Position numbers and translations under genes: made by a program. From contig OZ024896.1 in NCBI GenBank assembly GCA_964017195.1, positions 6,477,987 through 6,541,986 of the forward strand: a stretch of 64,000 bases of DNA, read 5' to 3'. The stretch is from Siderastrea radians (lineage: Eukaryota; Cnidaria; Anthozoa; Scleractinia; Rhizangiidae). The notes beneath the pieces are model-generated. The model was not told the DNA's origin. It did not search any database and was given only the letters and a program-made list of their open reading frames with translations. Positions within the stretch are counted from its first letter, which is position 1; each line of letters begins with the position of its first letter. Shown piece after piece: positions 11,128 to 23,053 of the stretch.

Positions 11128-12479
11128 CTGTAAGTTAACAACAATAGGCACGTACTTAAACAAACCTAGTTTACATAAATACGAAGGGAAGCATTAAAAA
11201 TTATGATTCAGCTCGCGTAAGAGCATAGAAGCTGCAAAGGTCGACTCTGGCTCTTAATCTGTAGCACGGGTAATCGAGAAAGTTTTCTTACCGGTTTGTT
11301 TGTTTGATTTTTTTTTGTTTTTACATTTTAACCCTCTGTTATACCAGAAAAAGGGAAATCTCTAGGGCAGTCCCTTGGATGCTCACGGCCGTGCCTTTTA
11401 GCAGTTGAAGATGGTGGGGCTGTTGAATTTTAATTTGTCCAAAAAAATTGTCGATTTGACGTGCAAAGGAAGCCGGGTTAGACTGCAACTGCAACACTGC
11501 CGGGTTAGCGGCAACAAAATGTCAATAAATTCCAACAAGACTGAAGACTCGTCGATAAGCTTGTCCACTCCACGAAAACAAACGAGCAGACTTACCCATT
11601 TTAATGGCTAAGATCTTTGCACATTTATAATTAAGCGAAAAGAATGTTCAGTTCGACAGTCATTCCTACCCGACGGGGTATAAGGGTCAAAGGGTATGGT
11701 TTGTGTACGCTGGTTTGGAAATGGGTGCGGTTTTCACATATGTCCAGGATTGAAAGCAGCTAGGAGCTTTATAAATGTTACAATATTTAGCAGGGTGTGC
11801 TAAATAAATTTATTTCAGAGGTCCAAGGAAGGCCCTAGAGAAATCGAAGAAATTGATGAAAGTTACAAACATTGCAATTCTCTGTTTTATTTCCCAGGCT
11901 CCGCCAGATAAAAAATCACATTCGCCATCTTGGATTGATTCAGATATGGGACTGTGCAATAATTATCGGGAAGGGGCCGGGAAAACCAGAGGGGGGGAGG
12001 CATAGGGGAAAATCACGACCAGAAGAGCTATTAGGGTTTAAATAATTATACTTTTTCATACTGAAATTAAAAATATCGACCACAGGTGTTCTGATCACTG
12101 GACTGGCTGATTATTTAACTTGCTCTCATATGCAGTAGAAAAAGAATGCCCTTGTTATACAAAAGGTTCTACTTTATTGGTGCCAGGTTTGATCAAAACA
12201 GAAACCCTTAAAAGTAAAGTAAAATGAAAATGAAGTCGATTTAATGAAATGAGTTCTCAGCCACGCACGTGGGATTACCACCAGAGATATTCGTGAAGAG
12301 AAAGCTAGAATGTAACAACTCGTGTGAAGATGACACAATTTTAGAACCAGAGTCAAGTGATTCCTATGGATGGATCACATTCTTTGAAGAGCATAGAACA
12401 CTTTTTAATCAAATGAAAGATCATCGCAGTTATGAAATTTATTCAGACTTTAATTTCTCAACTGCTACTTTATACCTCT
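11128..12479. other. Intron of LU-A, first part
   Basis: If the signal exon at 19.9 kb belongs to LU-A, all of 11128-19825 is intron. This part shows no exon, RNA gene or clear transposon. One 100-residue plus-strand frame near 12269 has no ATG at its start and no recognisable content. Confidence 0.4.
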
Positions 12480-12661
12480 GTATTTTAAATGACACAATGA
12501 GCTCAAGGAAATTTTGTCTTTCAAACTGCAAACTGTCGGAAGGAATAGGAGCTTCATTAGGACTCGGAAACTTTGTATTTTAAATGACACAATACGCTAA
12601 AGGTAATTTTGTCTTACAAACTGTCGGAAGGAACCGGAACTTCATTCGGACTCGGAAACTC
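12480..12661. repeat. Two-copy tandem repeat, unit about 90 bp
   Basis: The unit starting TATTTTAAATGACACAAT and ending near GACTCGGAAACT occurs at 12480-12574 and again at 12575-12661 with small gaps. No function is visible. Confidence 0.75.
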
Positions 12662-12959
12662 CACGACAAAGTACGGGCCCTGACCGCGCAACATCTTCGA
12701 CTGAGGCAGTCTCACTCTAGCTTTTCGTCCTCCCTTCGTTAGGATGGATTGTGATGAATAAGAAAACAATCCCGTTGCCTTCAGATTCTGAGTACATAAC
12801 TGCGATGATCTTTCATTTGCTAAAAATGTTATTCCGCAATTCAATTACATGAATTTCATATACTCACTTCACATAGAACACTTTATCGACATGATTGTCA
12901 AGCTTGCGAAAATATTTTCTTTGGGTCTTTCATCCAGCTTACTCGATATTGCCTCCTTT

Positions 12960-13660
12960 TAATGCAATATCTTCGTTTAGGCCGAAATGAAATGTCCAGA
13001 TCCTTTTTAAAACATGGTAATAACTGAAGTAATGTAGTGTTCTTACAATATAATGCTCCAGTATCTACCCAGTAATTTAAAATTGCAAAATGTAAAACCA
13101 ACCCAAAATTTGGTGCTTTGAAACCACACTATTCCATTTGCGAGTTTTCCAAATGGTGCACAGCTTTAAAAGTATTGTCATGCATCGTAATCCTTCAAAG
13201 GAACAGTCAATCGAGAAAGAATGATCGCCTGAGGACTCTTCAATTCAGTGATCAAACCAATAGAAAGCTTAACTGGGTGCTTAAGTTTGCGAATGTTATC
13301 TCGAACGACTAGTCAAAGCAGATTTAATTGCTAAACATTTTCAAGTGTTTCACACCATACTTGAGGGTTGTTTAAAACTTGCTGCCATTTAGATTCACGT
13401 ATAAAGTGAGGCTGATTTTAAAGCTATCTGACCTATTCTAGTTTCTTTACTAATCTATACGTTGATCTAATGCATAGCAATTCTTTTCTGTTTATTCAGA
13501 TAATTCTTTGTTTAGGCCAAGCGGAAAATTGTCTTTATATCTATATTCGTCAGTCGTCCTGACTTTGGAATACTGAGCACTCAATTAATGGAGCCGCCAC
13601 ATCTCATCAAAGGCGCGACAGACAGACATTAATAAAATTGCTTCTTTGTTGTCTATCAAA
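12960..13660 (+). repeat. Ancient duplicated segment, copy 1
   Basis: Landmarks shared with copies 2 and 3 are AGTGATCAAACCAATAG (13246), ACATTTTCAAGTGTTT (about 13336) and TATAAAGTGAGGCTGA (about 13400), in the same order. The part after 13490 matches sequence at 19370-19490, beyond the insertion that splits copy 3. Confidence 0.75.
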
Positions 13661-14648
13661 AAGTTTGGAGCTTCAACATGTAAATATAAACTGAAATAAT
13701 GCAGTGTTCTTACAAAGCAAATCTCAAGGAAACCGAAGTTTTAGTGAAGTTACTCGGCAACGCAAACGGCAAACTGTCCAAAATTGTCGGCAAGCCTAAT
13801 GCCTGCGTACGTAACGGAAAGTTACGTGACAACCGAATTTTTTCACCTCTACGAATTTACCATTTCCTCTCAGCTGTGGGGCTCCTTCGGTTTTCGTTTA
13901 ATTTCTTTACAAAACTCTGTTTGGCATGCATTACAAAGTGGACGCTTGTGCCTGTTGATGACGTACACTGTAAAGTTCCGCTTTATTTTAAATTTGTAAT
14001 TCAGTTACTTAATTCCTTTGCCTGCTAGCTCGTTTCGTACCCAAACTCGTACGGACTGAATAGAATGCTTGAAAGGACTGCTCTTATAAGTGTAATGCAC
14101 ATTTACTGGTATATCCATGTGTTAACCATAACTATTACTATAAAAACAAAATGAAATGGTACCTGGGAAATTATGGGTCTCCGAAACTTTTATCTGATCT
14201 CGAAATCTCGGAAGGCTTTGCGGTCACAAGTCTTGTTTTGGGTGTCTTTTTTCCTCTCGGAGGTTTCAACTTCTTGCCACAAGGTCTCGTAGTCTCGGAT
14301 TTGTTTTTATTTTGGAAGAGGGTCTCGATTCAAATACAACAAACAAAAAAAGATTTTAGGAAATGCCTTCCAATTTCTAACAAAAGATATCTTTCTTCGA
14401 GCGACACAGCCAAAGATGATACGCTTCGTACGCAAGAGAGTAGATCAGAATCACTATAAAGTGTTCCCATATCCCTTGAGTTACGACTGAACAAGCGTTC
14501 CCTTAAAACAGCGTTCCCTTAAAGTGAGTTTGGATCACGCAATTTAACTGCAAACATATCAAAGCTTAATAGTTAATAAAGCTCCTGCATCGAACCAGTA
14601 ATTCAGTTGAAATTGCAAAACTTGAAGCGAACTCAAAATTTGATACCT

Positions 14649-14811
14649 CAGGGGCGGATCTAGGGGGAGGGTGCAGGGGGTGCGCACCCCCCCCCCTGAG
14701 ATGACCTGGGGTTTCTAATATAACTAGTATTCTGCAGCATTTGTCAGCTGTCAGTTACATCATTACTTAGTGGTGCACCTCCTCCTAAGAAAAATCCTGG
14801 ATCCCCCCCTG
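14649..14811. mobile_element. 163-bp MITE with 5-bp target duplication
   Basis: The ends are CAGGGGCGGATCTAGG and, as reverse complement of the right end, CAGGGGGGGATCCAGG: 14 of 16 identical. TACCT stands on both sides (14644-14648 and 14812-14816). Copy 3 of the host repeat at about 16168 reads GATACCTTGAAAG without the insert, which is the empty site. No coding capacity. Confidence 0.85.
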
Positions 14812-15258
14812 TACCTTGAAACCACAATATTCCAATTGAGTGTTTTCCATTTGAGCTTTAAAGGTATTGTCATTGCAAAGGAACCAGTCAACTGAGAAAC
14901 ACGAATCGCCTGAGCACTTTTCAATCCAGTGATCAAACCAATAGCAAGCTATAATTTTAATTATACTGGGTTAATTAAACTGGGTTCTTTTAAGTTTAAT
15001 GGTATCTCTCGAACTATTAGACCAAGTATGCAGCTTTAATTGCTCAACATTTTCAAGTGTTTTCACACCATACGAGAGGTGTATTTGTCTTTCAGTAGAA
15101 GGGAATATACATTTCTCAAACTCATTAATAATTCATAAAGAGAAAACAAAGGAAATCACTACCGTGACGGTGGTTTGGATACCGGATCTTAATTAGCATA
15201 AAGTTTTGCGAACTTTTGATTTGAATTTCTCCAAGAATTATGAATGGTTTGAGAAGCC

Positions 15259-15400
15259 ATATCAAAAACTCGAAAGAGTGTTTCATCAGGTATCCAAACA
15301 CCTCGAAGTCGGTTAAAAAACTCGGCTGCGCCTCGTTTTTTCAACCCACTTCTCGGGGTTTGGATATCCTGATGAAACACTCTTTCTCGTGTTTGATATA
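15259..15400. mobile_element. Hairpin-forming inverted-repeat element
   Basis: TATCAAAAACTCGAAAGAGT at 15259 is mirrored by ACTCTTTCTCGTGTTTGATA at about 15379-15398, and the GTTTCATCAGG and GGTATCCAAAC blocks are mirrored too. The spacer is about 50 bp. It is small and non-coding, so MITE-like. Confidence 0.8.
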
Positions 15401-15839
15401 TTACTTCAAACTAGCTGCCAACGAGATTCAAGTGTAAAGCGAGGGTACTTTCACATGCATACATGCACATGCATGCTTTCACATGTTTGACAAATGATGG
15501 CAAAATCTAATGATTGAATTTTAGCTGTTTTTCTATTTCAGCATTCTAGTACCGCGCCGTATGTAAATATTTTAGTTTTCACACAGTTTCCTTTTTCCCT
15601 GTAAGTAAATGCAAAACGTCTGTATTGTTATGGGTTGATTCTTTAAGAACAATGAGAACGGCTTATCAGATCGACGTATTCAGATTGAGGTTAAAAGGGC
15701 CGTCGATCTGAAACTACTGATTGGCTGCTATCATTGTTTTAAAGACGTAAACTCCGGCATAATTAAGATCAAAGGCGGCGAGAACCCCGTTCCCACATAT
15801 AAAGAGACCCCCCACCAACCTTTTTAGTCGAAGGCTTCG

Positions 15840-16528
15840 ATTCAAATAAAACAAAAAACATTTTTACGAAATGCCTTCTAATTTCTAACAAAAGATATCT
15901 TTCTTCGAGCGACACAGCCAAAGATGATACGCTTCGTACGAAAGGGGCTAGATCAGAATCACTTTCAAGTTTTGCCATATCCCTTGATTCCTGACTAAAC
16001 AAACAGGAAGACAAGTATATATACTTTTTTTTTATCTATTTACGAATAAATGTTACGCTTCAGCGTTCCCTTAAAGTGAGTTTGGATCACGCAAATTAAC
16101 TGCAAACATATGACAGTTAATAATGCTCCTGTATCGATCCAGTAATCTAGTCGATCCAGTAAATTTGATACCTTGAAAGTACATCATCCCATTTGCGTGT
16201 TTTCCAAACGGTGCAGAGCTTTAAGGTATTGTCATGCATCCCAGTCCTTCAAAGGAACCATTCATTTAAAAACGAATCGCCTGAGGACTCTTCAATCCAG
16301 TGATCAAACCAATAGCAAGCTAATTAACACTGTGTGCTTTTAAGTTTGATGTTATCTCGACTGAGAGGTTAACTTTGTTTGTCTCTCAGTAGAAGCAAAT
16401 GTATATTTCAAACTAGCTCCCTACGAGCTTTCAGTATAAAGCGAGGCTGAGTTTACAACTTTCTAACCTGTCTTTTTTTACCCATTTTCTACGTTCACCT
16501 AATGAATAGCGCGATTCTTTTGCGATTA
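15840..16528 (+). repeat. Ancient duplicated segment, copy 3 (left part)
   Basis: Shares with copy 2 the blocks AAAAGATATCTTTCTTCGAG and GTGAGTTTGGATCACGCAA, and with both other copies CCAGTGATCAAACCAATAG. It is split by a TTAA-flanked insertion at 16533-19356 and resumes at 19361-19490. Confidence 0.75.
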
Positions 16529-16861
16529 TTAAAGTGCCACTGGGACCAGAATTTTGGTATTCCATATTTTTACATTTTTGAACATAGTTTGTGGTTCTTA
16601 GTTATCATGCCAAATTTCAACTTATTACGACGACTAGAAGTCGCTTTTTTCGGACGGTTTTTGTCGAGATTTTGCGGCCGCCATTACTGGCCCTTGTTCC
16701 GGAAGCTGGCTTGCGAATGAGCAGAAGTGACGTCAGAGGCTCACCTCAAACCTAGTACCTTCACATGATTACTTGCCACGGGAAAGTAAATTGTCCTCGA
16801 GGAAAGATTTCTTGCCAAGTGTTTATTGCTCGACTTTGAAATCTTCCTTGCTGCAGCAGTA

Positions 16862-17160
16862 ATGACAGGTAGCACTTGTGTTGTACAATGCTACAACAAT
16901 AAATCCAACCACCGAGCTGGTATTTTGCTTCATTGAAGCCCTGCAAACGGACCTGCAATGGAAAAAAGGACCATGTTCGTACTCACACACAGTGCGAATT
17001 TCAACCCGAGAGGCATTTTGATCATTCACGAACGAGTTTTTCCAGAGGGCTGTTCATGTCGCAAGATCCCAGAGGTCGATCATTCCATTGCCCATTCCAA
17101 CTATATGGAAAAAAGAACCGGAAAAAAACATTATCTGCGCAAACAAGACGAAAGGTAATT
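16862..17160 (+). pseudogene. Degenerate THAP-like zinc finger coding remnant
   Basis: A plus-strand start reading MTGSTCVVQCYNNKSNHRAG resembles the C-x-x-C opening of a THAP domain. Further on, in shifted frames, THSANFNPRG and the following His/Phe segment resemble the middle of the same domain. Stops and shifts separate these pieces, so no working product is expected. THAP domains occur in several DNA transposases and in host proteins. The call is based only on pattern and spacing. Confidence 0.35.
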
Positions 17161-17539
17161 TACCTAATCTTATAACGCAGTTGAAGTGATAGTTTGTTTC
17201 TTTTTCAACGCATCCACCATTGTGCAAAACTGATTTTCTTTTAACGTATTTTGAAATTTATTATCGTCGTGGAAAACCCTTTCAGTTCTGCCGTCTGCTA
17301 GCGCGAAGATCTGCGGGGAATACAATCCTGACCGCCGTGATTAAGCTGATATAGTTTGTACTGCTTATCTTTTCCTTTTTTTAATTCCGCGTGTGTTAAT
17401 TTCAGAGCAGTAATCGCTTAGAAGCATGGACATTTATTTTATAACATACCATCCTGAATGTGGAGAAACTTTTCTCTCTTTATTCCCTGTCGGTGAACAG
17501 TCGATTGACATTATTGTTCGGGCAGTAGCAAACCTTAGG

Positions 17540-17950
17540 TTAGGTATTATTACAACCTATAAGAATTGAAAATGGAAGACATTCCACCCCTAAAATCCCT
17601 GAGTATCTGAGAATTTGTCAATGCTGCAGCTCAAATGAAGTTGAAAACGAAGTACACTTCCTATTATCTTGCAATAGATATGATCCAATTAGAAAATCTT
17701 TAATGGACGATATTATTAGTAAATATTCCGATTTCGATTCTTAAAATATTGTATTTCTCTTAAATAGCATTGACGCTTTCACTTGTTAAAAATTAGGTTA
17801 CTTCATTTACGAAGCTTTTGCATTAAGAAATGGCTCAATAGACACAGAAATTGTGAATTAATCGATTTTGCAACATTTTTTCTTTCTCTTTTCTAGGCGC
17901 AATGGCATTTGTAATTGGGAATGTAAATAAAATGTTGTTGTTGTTGTTCG
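17540..17950 (+). mobile_element. 5'-truncated LINE tail
   Basis: Translation of the plus strand gives the Cys/His-type C-terminal region of a LINE polyprotein: PKIPEYLRICQCCSSNEVEN, then EVHFLLSCNRYDPIRK. Stops follow later. The piece ends with a polyadenylation signal AATAAAATG and a (TTG)n run at 17933-17948, as expected for a 3' end. It is nested in the 2.8-kb TTAA element. Confidence 0.75.
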
Positions 17951-19007
17951 AGATAAAGGCTTTAATAGATCGGATCGTCGGTGCGTGGAAATTGAAGTTT
18001 GGAAAAAATATGGGTCAAATATCACACGCCACTATTTGCCTAAGGGTTTAACAATGTTAGTAAGCAATCTTAATAAATGAACTACTAAGAAAAATGATTA
18101 AATATCAAGTTATTATCTTTCGCAGCGAATAAGGTTAGCGAAAGCTTCGTTTCCTCGGCGGTCCGCATGTTGTTGTTGAGCAGTGGAAAATTTTCCTTGT
18201 GCGCTTTTAATTCTGACTGCAAATATTTAGGTTCCGGTCACACAAGGCCTCCAGTTCTTGAAAAAAAAACGTTTTGATTTATTTCACTTCTTTTGGCTCA
18301 GAAAAAGAATTCTCTAAAAACTGTTTAAAATATTTAGCAGCGCCAAGCACTTGTGTTTCAATGTGTTGAGTGACCACTGTGTTATGATAGACACGATAAG
18401 CTGCATGGCAGCTGACTACAACAATTACGGTTTTTCAAGAAAGATTCCCAGACTATGTCAAGAATGGCCAAAATTTCATTGCTTTTTTTATAATATACAA
18501 TGAACATAAACAACGGCAGACAAGGTATCGCTTCTTTTATTTTCTCCCACACCAACAGTAACATCGATCGACCCAAGGTTGAGAATTCGCGAGCATCAAA
18601 GTCTAAAGTTTTCATAGGTGTTTTGTCTAAATATCCACAGCTTAAAAGATCAATTCTTCGAATAGCCATGTCTATTTTGCTACAGGTTTACAGTGGATAA
18701 AAGTTACAAAACCTACCTTGGAATGGACAACTTTATGATCGCTGTATAGCGGCTGAACAGCTGGCTGGAGAGCGCTATCCAAGCTTTGAACAACCGAGAT
18801 GAAGCGATAAATTTTATCCACCGGACAGCGACTTATCCGTTGAAAAAGAGTTATCCACTTTTTGAGCAACTGGGGCCTGAACTACAATCATTGTCTAAGC
18901 ATATTTCGCTTATGTTTTGAACTCCCGCCAAATAACTCAAATAATATTGTCAACAAACCGTTTGTTTACAAGATTATTAGTTGAAACCTCACATCAGTTC
19001 TTACATC

Positions 19008-19126
19008 GTACGGTAAGAAAAATTCTTCATTTGCCGAATGAAACGAATCCTCAGAGACTTCGGAAGTTAAAGTCTGTTCCGAATCGTAGAAATACTCTTC
19101 GGAGGTTTCGCAGTCGACGGTAGACA
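19008..19126 (-). CDS. Acidic exon-like frame inside the TTAA element
   Basis: On the minus strand an ATG at about 19126 opens a frame MSTVDCETSEEYFYDSEQTL, continuing Glu/Ser-rich to LPYD. A strong donor, GTAAGA, follows at about 19012. The acidic N-terminus and position just inside the right terminal repeat fit a first exon of a transposon gene. No second exon was found. It could also be chance. Confidence 0.3.
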
Positions 19127-19825
19127 TCTTCAGTCAAAACAAAAGGAAACCCTCTGACGTCACAAGCTATAAATTTCGCAATCACCCAGGAACACGTTTT
19201 CAGTAATGGCGGACACATTTTACGCGACTTTGGAGCTAAAAAATATTAGGATGGAAGGTTTGTTGTTCAGTTTTCTGGGGAACTATGAACAAAACGCGAT
19301 ATTCTGCGACAGAATTTGGCGGAAATAAACCTATGAATTTTCGTCTCAGTGGCACTTTAAGATTGCTGTTTGTTTAGTGTCTACAGGAGCTCGTTTTTTT
19401 AATATTCTATATCTATCGGTCGTCTGGACCTTGAAATATCGAGCACGCAATGACTTCTCCACATCTTATCAAAGGAGAAACAGACTAGCTATTAATTAAA
19501 TTGTTTTAGACATTTTAGTAATCTTTATATATTATCTATTTAAGAGTTTTGTGTGTCAACGTCCCTAACCGAGGTTTCAGTCACGCGACTCAGGGGCAGT
19601 ACCAGATTTTATCAATCGGCCTTGACGTTGTATGCCTTGTGTAAGTCAATACGAGCAAGATTCGGAATTGCCTTTCTCTGCTCTAAGTCTCACACCCCGA
19701 TTTTCTCAGTATTAAATCAAGCCGATATCAAGCGGTAAATTTCAACTCAAAAGCAATTTCCTTGTAATAGTATGAGTGAGAACAGCGAATATTCGGCAAT
19801 TTAAAATGTTTCGAAGTCAACTTAC

Positions 19826-19883
19826 CACATGGCATCATGCACAGAGCCAGCAAAACGACAAGAAGGAAAGGTAAAGATTCCAT
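19826..19883 (-). CDS. Signal-peptide exon, probably first exon of LU-A
   Basis: An ATG at 19883-19881 starts MESLPFLLVVLLALCMMPC, a short hydrophobic secretion signal. It is followed by the donor GTAAGT with phase 1. Joined to the exon at 11127 it gives a natural signal end, C-A-F-A, directly before the LU start LQCGVC. This continuity is the reason for linking the two despite an 8.7-kb intron. No other minus-strand LU second exon lies between them. Confidence 0.7.
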
Positions 19884-20199
19884 GATTCGTCCACTAACAG
19901 GCTGTCCACTCGAACCGATAGGCTATGAGCTATGAGCTACACGCTGGGAACAATCAATAATGTATAGATTGGGTGCGGTTCTACTATTTTTGGAAACATT
20001 GTGTCGCAGTGGTGCCCAGGCTCACCGATACACGGTCAAAATAGCGGCGGGGGACCTGATACAGAATATTTCCTCGTTCCTGTGTTTACCGGCGTCCATT
20101 TCTTCGTTTTCAGTTGCATTTTTTGCAGTAAAATTGGCCAGCAAAGTTAGCGAACAAAGTGGATTTTATTACCGTTGATTTGTTTACCCTCCATGAAAA

Positions 20200-20243
20200 T
20201 AGAAGGGACAATACTTACCTTGTAAGTATTGTCCCTTCCTTCT
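20200..20243. repeat. Short perfect hairpin
   Basis: GGGACAATACTTAC is followed almost at once by GTAAGTATTGTCCC. This could be a foldback end or a regulatory stem. Short AGTAAGTGACTG-type repeats follow to about 20330. Confidence 0.75.
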
Positions 20244-20497
20244 AGTAAGTGACAGTAAGTGACTGTGTTCTAGTAATTAACTGACTGAGTTCCTTCGAGT
20301 TCCTTCGAGTAAGTGACTGTAAAGTAGATAAACGTTTCTGTTGCAGGCAGGTAAATTTTCTGTTTATACAATTGGAACGTGAAGCCGGCCTACTTTCCTG
20401 AATTCCCAGCGTGTCTAGACACGAGGAGCCCTAAGCAGTTAATTGGATTTATTATTTGAGTCTAATTATTGTTGACAGATCGGTCTGAAAATAAAAC

Positions 20498-21127
20498 CCG
20501 GCGTAACCAATCGATAAAAATCGATGCCAATAAATCGTTAGAATTGATTTGATTGATATCGATTGCATCGATCAATCGGTAGAAATCGATATCACTCGCA
20601 TATTTTTATCGATTGCTGTTGATTGTTAACGTCGATTTTTATTGATTTCTAACGAGCGATCGTTTGAGTGATTTACATGAGATTGTCGTCCAAATTTTCA
20701 AGTAAAATTAAAAAAAAAAACGGACACTGAACTCCAGGAAAAAAGTCATTTTATTTCTTAACAAGTTTACAAAGAACTGTTTCATGATTCTGGCGCAGCT
20801 TGGTTTATATTCGCCACTCTTTTCGCGGTTCCTATAGTTCTGAAACGATACTGTAACCTACAAGGGGAAGTGTCGTATATTATAGCGGTCATTAGCAAGT
20901 CTTCAAGTATTAAATATAATTCACTGTAAACTTGACCATTTTGTCGATGGATGGGGTTTGGATATTTACCGTTAAAAATCATTAAAGTCATAAAAGATCG
21001 ATAATAGCGATTTCTCACTCCCCTAATTTACAACGATTTCTACCGATTTCAGTTAAAAAATCGATAAAAATCACTTGATTTTTTTCGATTTTTAACGGTA
21101 TCGATTTTATCGATTGGTTTCACCGGG
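20498..21127. mobile_element. Inverted-repeat element with AATCGATAAA ends
   Basis: The left end CCCGGCGTAACCAATCGATA is mirrored by the right end, whose reverse complement is CCCGGTGAAACCAATCGATA. The sub-terminal DNA is rich in ATCGAT-type repeats. The interior has no transposase; the 78-residue minus frame at 21018-20782 is not recognised. Probably a non-autonomous DNA transposon of about 630 bp. Confidence 0.7.
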
Positions 21128-23053
21128 GATAAAAGCACACCGCGCGGATAAAAATACACCTTGGGTGCGAAAAGCTGTCACGATTAACATCAACGCCTTC
21201 ATCAAAACTTTCCGCAGAGAAAGTGATTATTGTTACTGTGCCTGTAGCAAATAACGCAGTTATCCCAACAAGTCACTTAATACTTTTTCAAGTTACTTGG
21301 AAACAGAAAAAAGTGTAAAATAAAAAAAATATATTTGCTTTTTAAGAATATCTGGTGACGTCCACATTGACGACGTCACAAGTGGTACAATGGCTGCACC
21401 TCCAAATGTCGACAAAAGTCGACTTTATCACCGAAAGAGTTAAATCCATCTCAGTCTTCAAGGTCTATGTAGCGCCTAATAAAGTAATTTTGTTTAAAAA
21501 AACATTAACTGTTTTACTTCTCTGTTCATTTCCAAACAAAGCAAGGCAAATTCTTTGGTGCAAAAGAAAAATACTCAGTTGAAAATCTCAAAGGGAATGT
21601 TTCAAAATTTTTAGCAACTTCCGAGCACTTTTTTAATAAATTTCGGACACTTTTTTGAGAGTTAGAAAAATATAAATATTTTTTTTTCGGCAGATTAAGC
21701 TTAGTCTTTTTTTAGTTTCTTTTTTCTTTCCTTATTAGGTATTGGTCTTCGTGTTTAAATTTTGTTGCTGTTTAGGTAACCGTTATTACTTCTGATGATG
21801 TATTTTGAAGCATACGAAACGTTAAGTTCATGAATCATCAGCATGTTAAGTGTGTTGCGTTGAGGTGCTTGAATATTTATCTACACGCACCATGTATTTT
21901 TTAGACGCAAAATCCTTCGTTTGTTCCAGAAACTGTAAATGTGGGCAGCATTCCAGTCTCGTTGAAGTAGGCCTATACGAGGACGTGCCGCTGTATAGGG
22001 TATGGTTTTTGGCCTCTCTGCCCTGAACAGGGTTACTATGTCAATCAAGTCTGTCCTAAACAGGGTCTGAAAACGTCCTAGGAAGGGTATAGCTAAGCAA
22101 CAAGACTGACCCAAGACTATCGTCAAGTATTTCGAACCAGTGCGCAAATTGAGGTGTTTATCCATCAAATTTAGCACTTCTTGGATGAATGCATGTCTCG
22201 TATCGTTTACTGTATGATATCGATACCTTCTTCAGTCAAGAAATCGTAATTTTCCAGGTTATAAGTTGAAGACAACAAGACTTAAAAATGATGATTAAAT
22301 TGGATTAATGATTGTGATCAATTGTGCCAATCGATATCAATGGCTTGCATCCTGACTAACGACAATCCTCAAAGAAGAGAGAAAAAATAGTATTGGGTTG
22401 TACTGAATTCCAGCCGAAGAACGTTTGGATTTTTTCCAATCAATGCTGCTTTGTCAGAATAATCAATACGAAGTGGCGTTTATAGTAGAGATAAGGGTTA
22501 CAAATCTGCAAGTGGCTGATAGTAACATGAATGTTGACTTCTCTTGAGTAAGCGGAGGGAAATTAGAGGGAAGGGGACGGAAGGGATTGGCGAATAAACC
22601 GTTTGGCCAATTCATTTAAAGATTAGCCCCGGTACAGTTTCTTTCATGTGAAAATAAGATTTACTAACTTGTTCGTGTGAATCAAATATGAACTTATTTT
22701 GCTTAGTTTTTGCTTAAAAAAAATGTTGCGGCAGCATTTGAAATTGGACTCTTAACCATTCTGCCCTTGCCTCTCTCGCGTGACGCTTTAAACATTTCAC
22801 TGAAAGTTGAACTAAAAAAAAAGCTTTCTTATTAAAATCGATTTTGGATCTCTTACACATATTCTATCTAAACTTCAACTACCAAGTTTAAGAACAAAAA
22901 CTGTTAACATGAAAGGGACTCGAAAACTTTCATTAATATATCACCTAGCTTTTTTTCTGCAATTTATCGCATTACAAAATAAACAAGAAAAAATCCCAAA
23001 CTCGCACGCTAACGTACGCTATGCTAGCTTTTAAATTAGCAGACGTTCATAAA
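21128..23053. other. Intergenic stretch, mostly unrecognised
   Basis: Apart from the hammerhead-like tail copy, no gene or RNA gene is seen. Several A/T-rich runs occur. Confidence 0.4.
21690..21840 (+). repeat. Penelope-type tail with hammerhead-like motif, copy 1
   Basis: About 120 bp, including TTTAGGTAACCGTTA and TGAAGCATACGAAACGT, recur at 63385-63515. The segment contains CTGATGA (21792-21798) and GAAAC (21816-21820), separated by a GTAT...ATAC stem, which is the arrangement of a hammerhead ribozyme core. Such ribozymes are known in Penelope-like elements. No reverse transcriptase is attached here. Confidence 0.5.

Larger units (their letters stand above)
14335..15440 (+). repeat. Ancient duplicated segment, copy 2
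   Basis: Starts with a block shared with 15840-15970 (AAAAGATATCTTTCTTCGAG) and continues with the CCAGTGATCAAACCAATAG landmark near 14930. It is interrupted by a 163-bp element at 14649-14811 and by a hairpin element at 15259-15400. Confidence 0.75.
16533..19356. mobile_element. 2.8-kb DNA transposon with TTAA target duplication
   Basis: TTAA stands at 16529-16532 and 19357-19360. Next to it lie inverted ends: AGTGCCACTGGGACCAGAAT on the left and, as reverse complement of the right, AGTGCCACTGAGACGAAAAT. The flanking DNA is continuous with copy 1 of the host repeat (13490-13660), which gives the empty site. TTAA targeting is typical of piggyBac and Kolobok superfamilies. Inside are a degenerate THAP-like stretch, an acidic exon-like frame on the minus strand and an inserted LINE tail. 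No intact transposase is seen. Confidence 0.75.
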
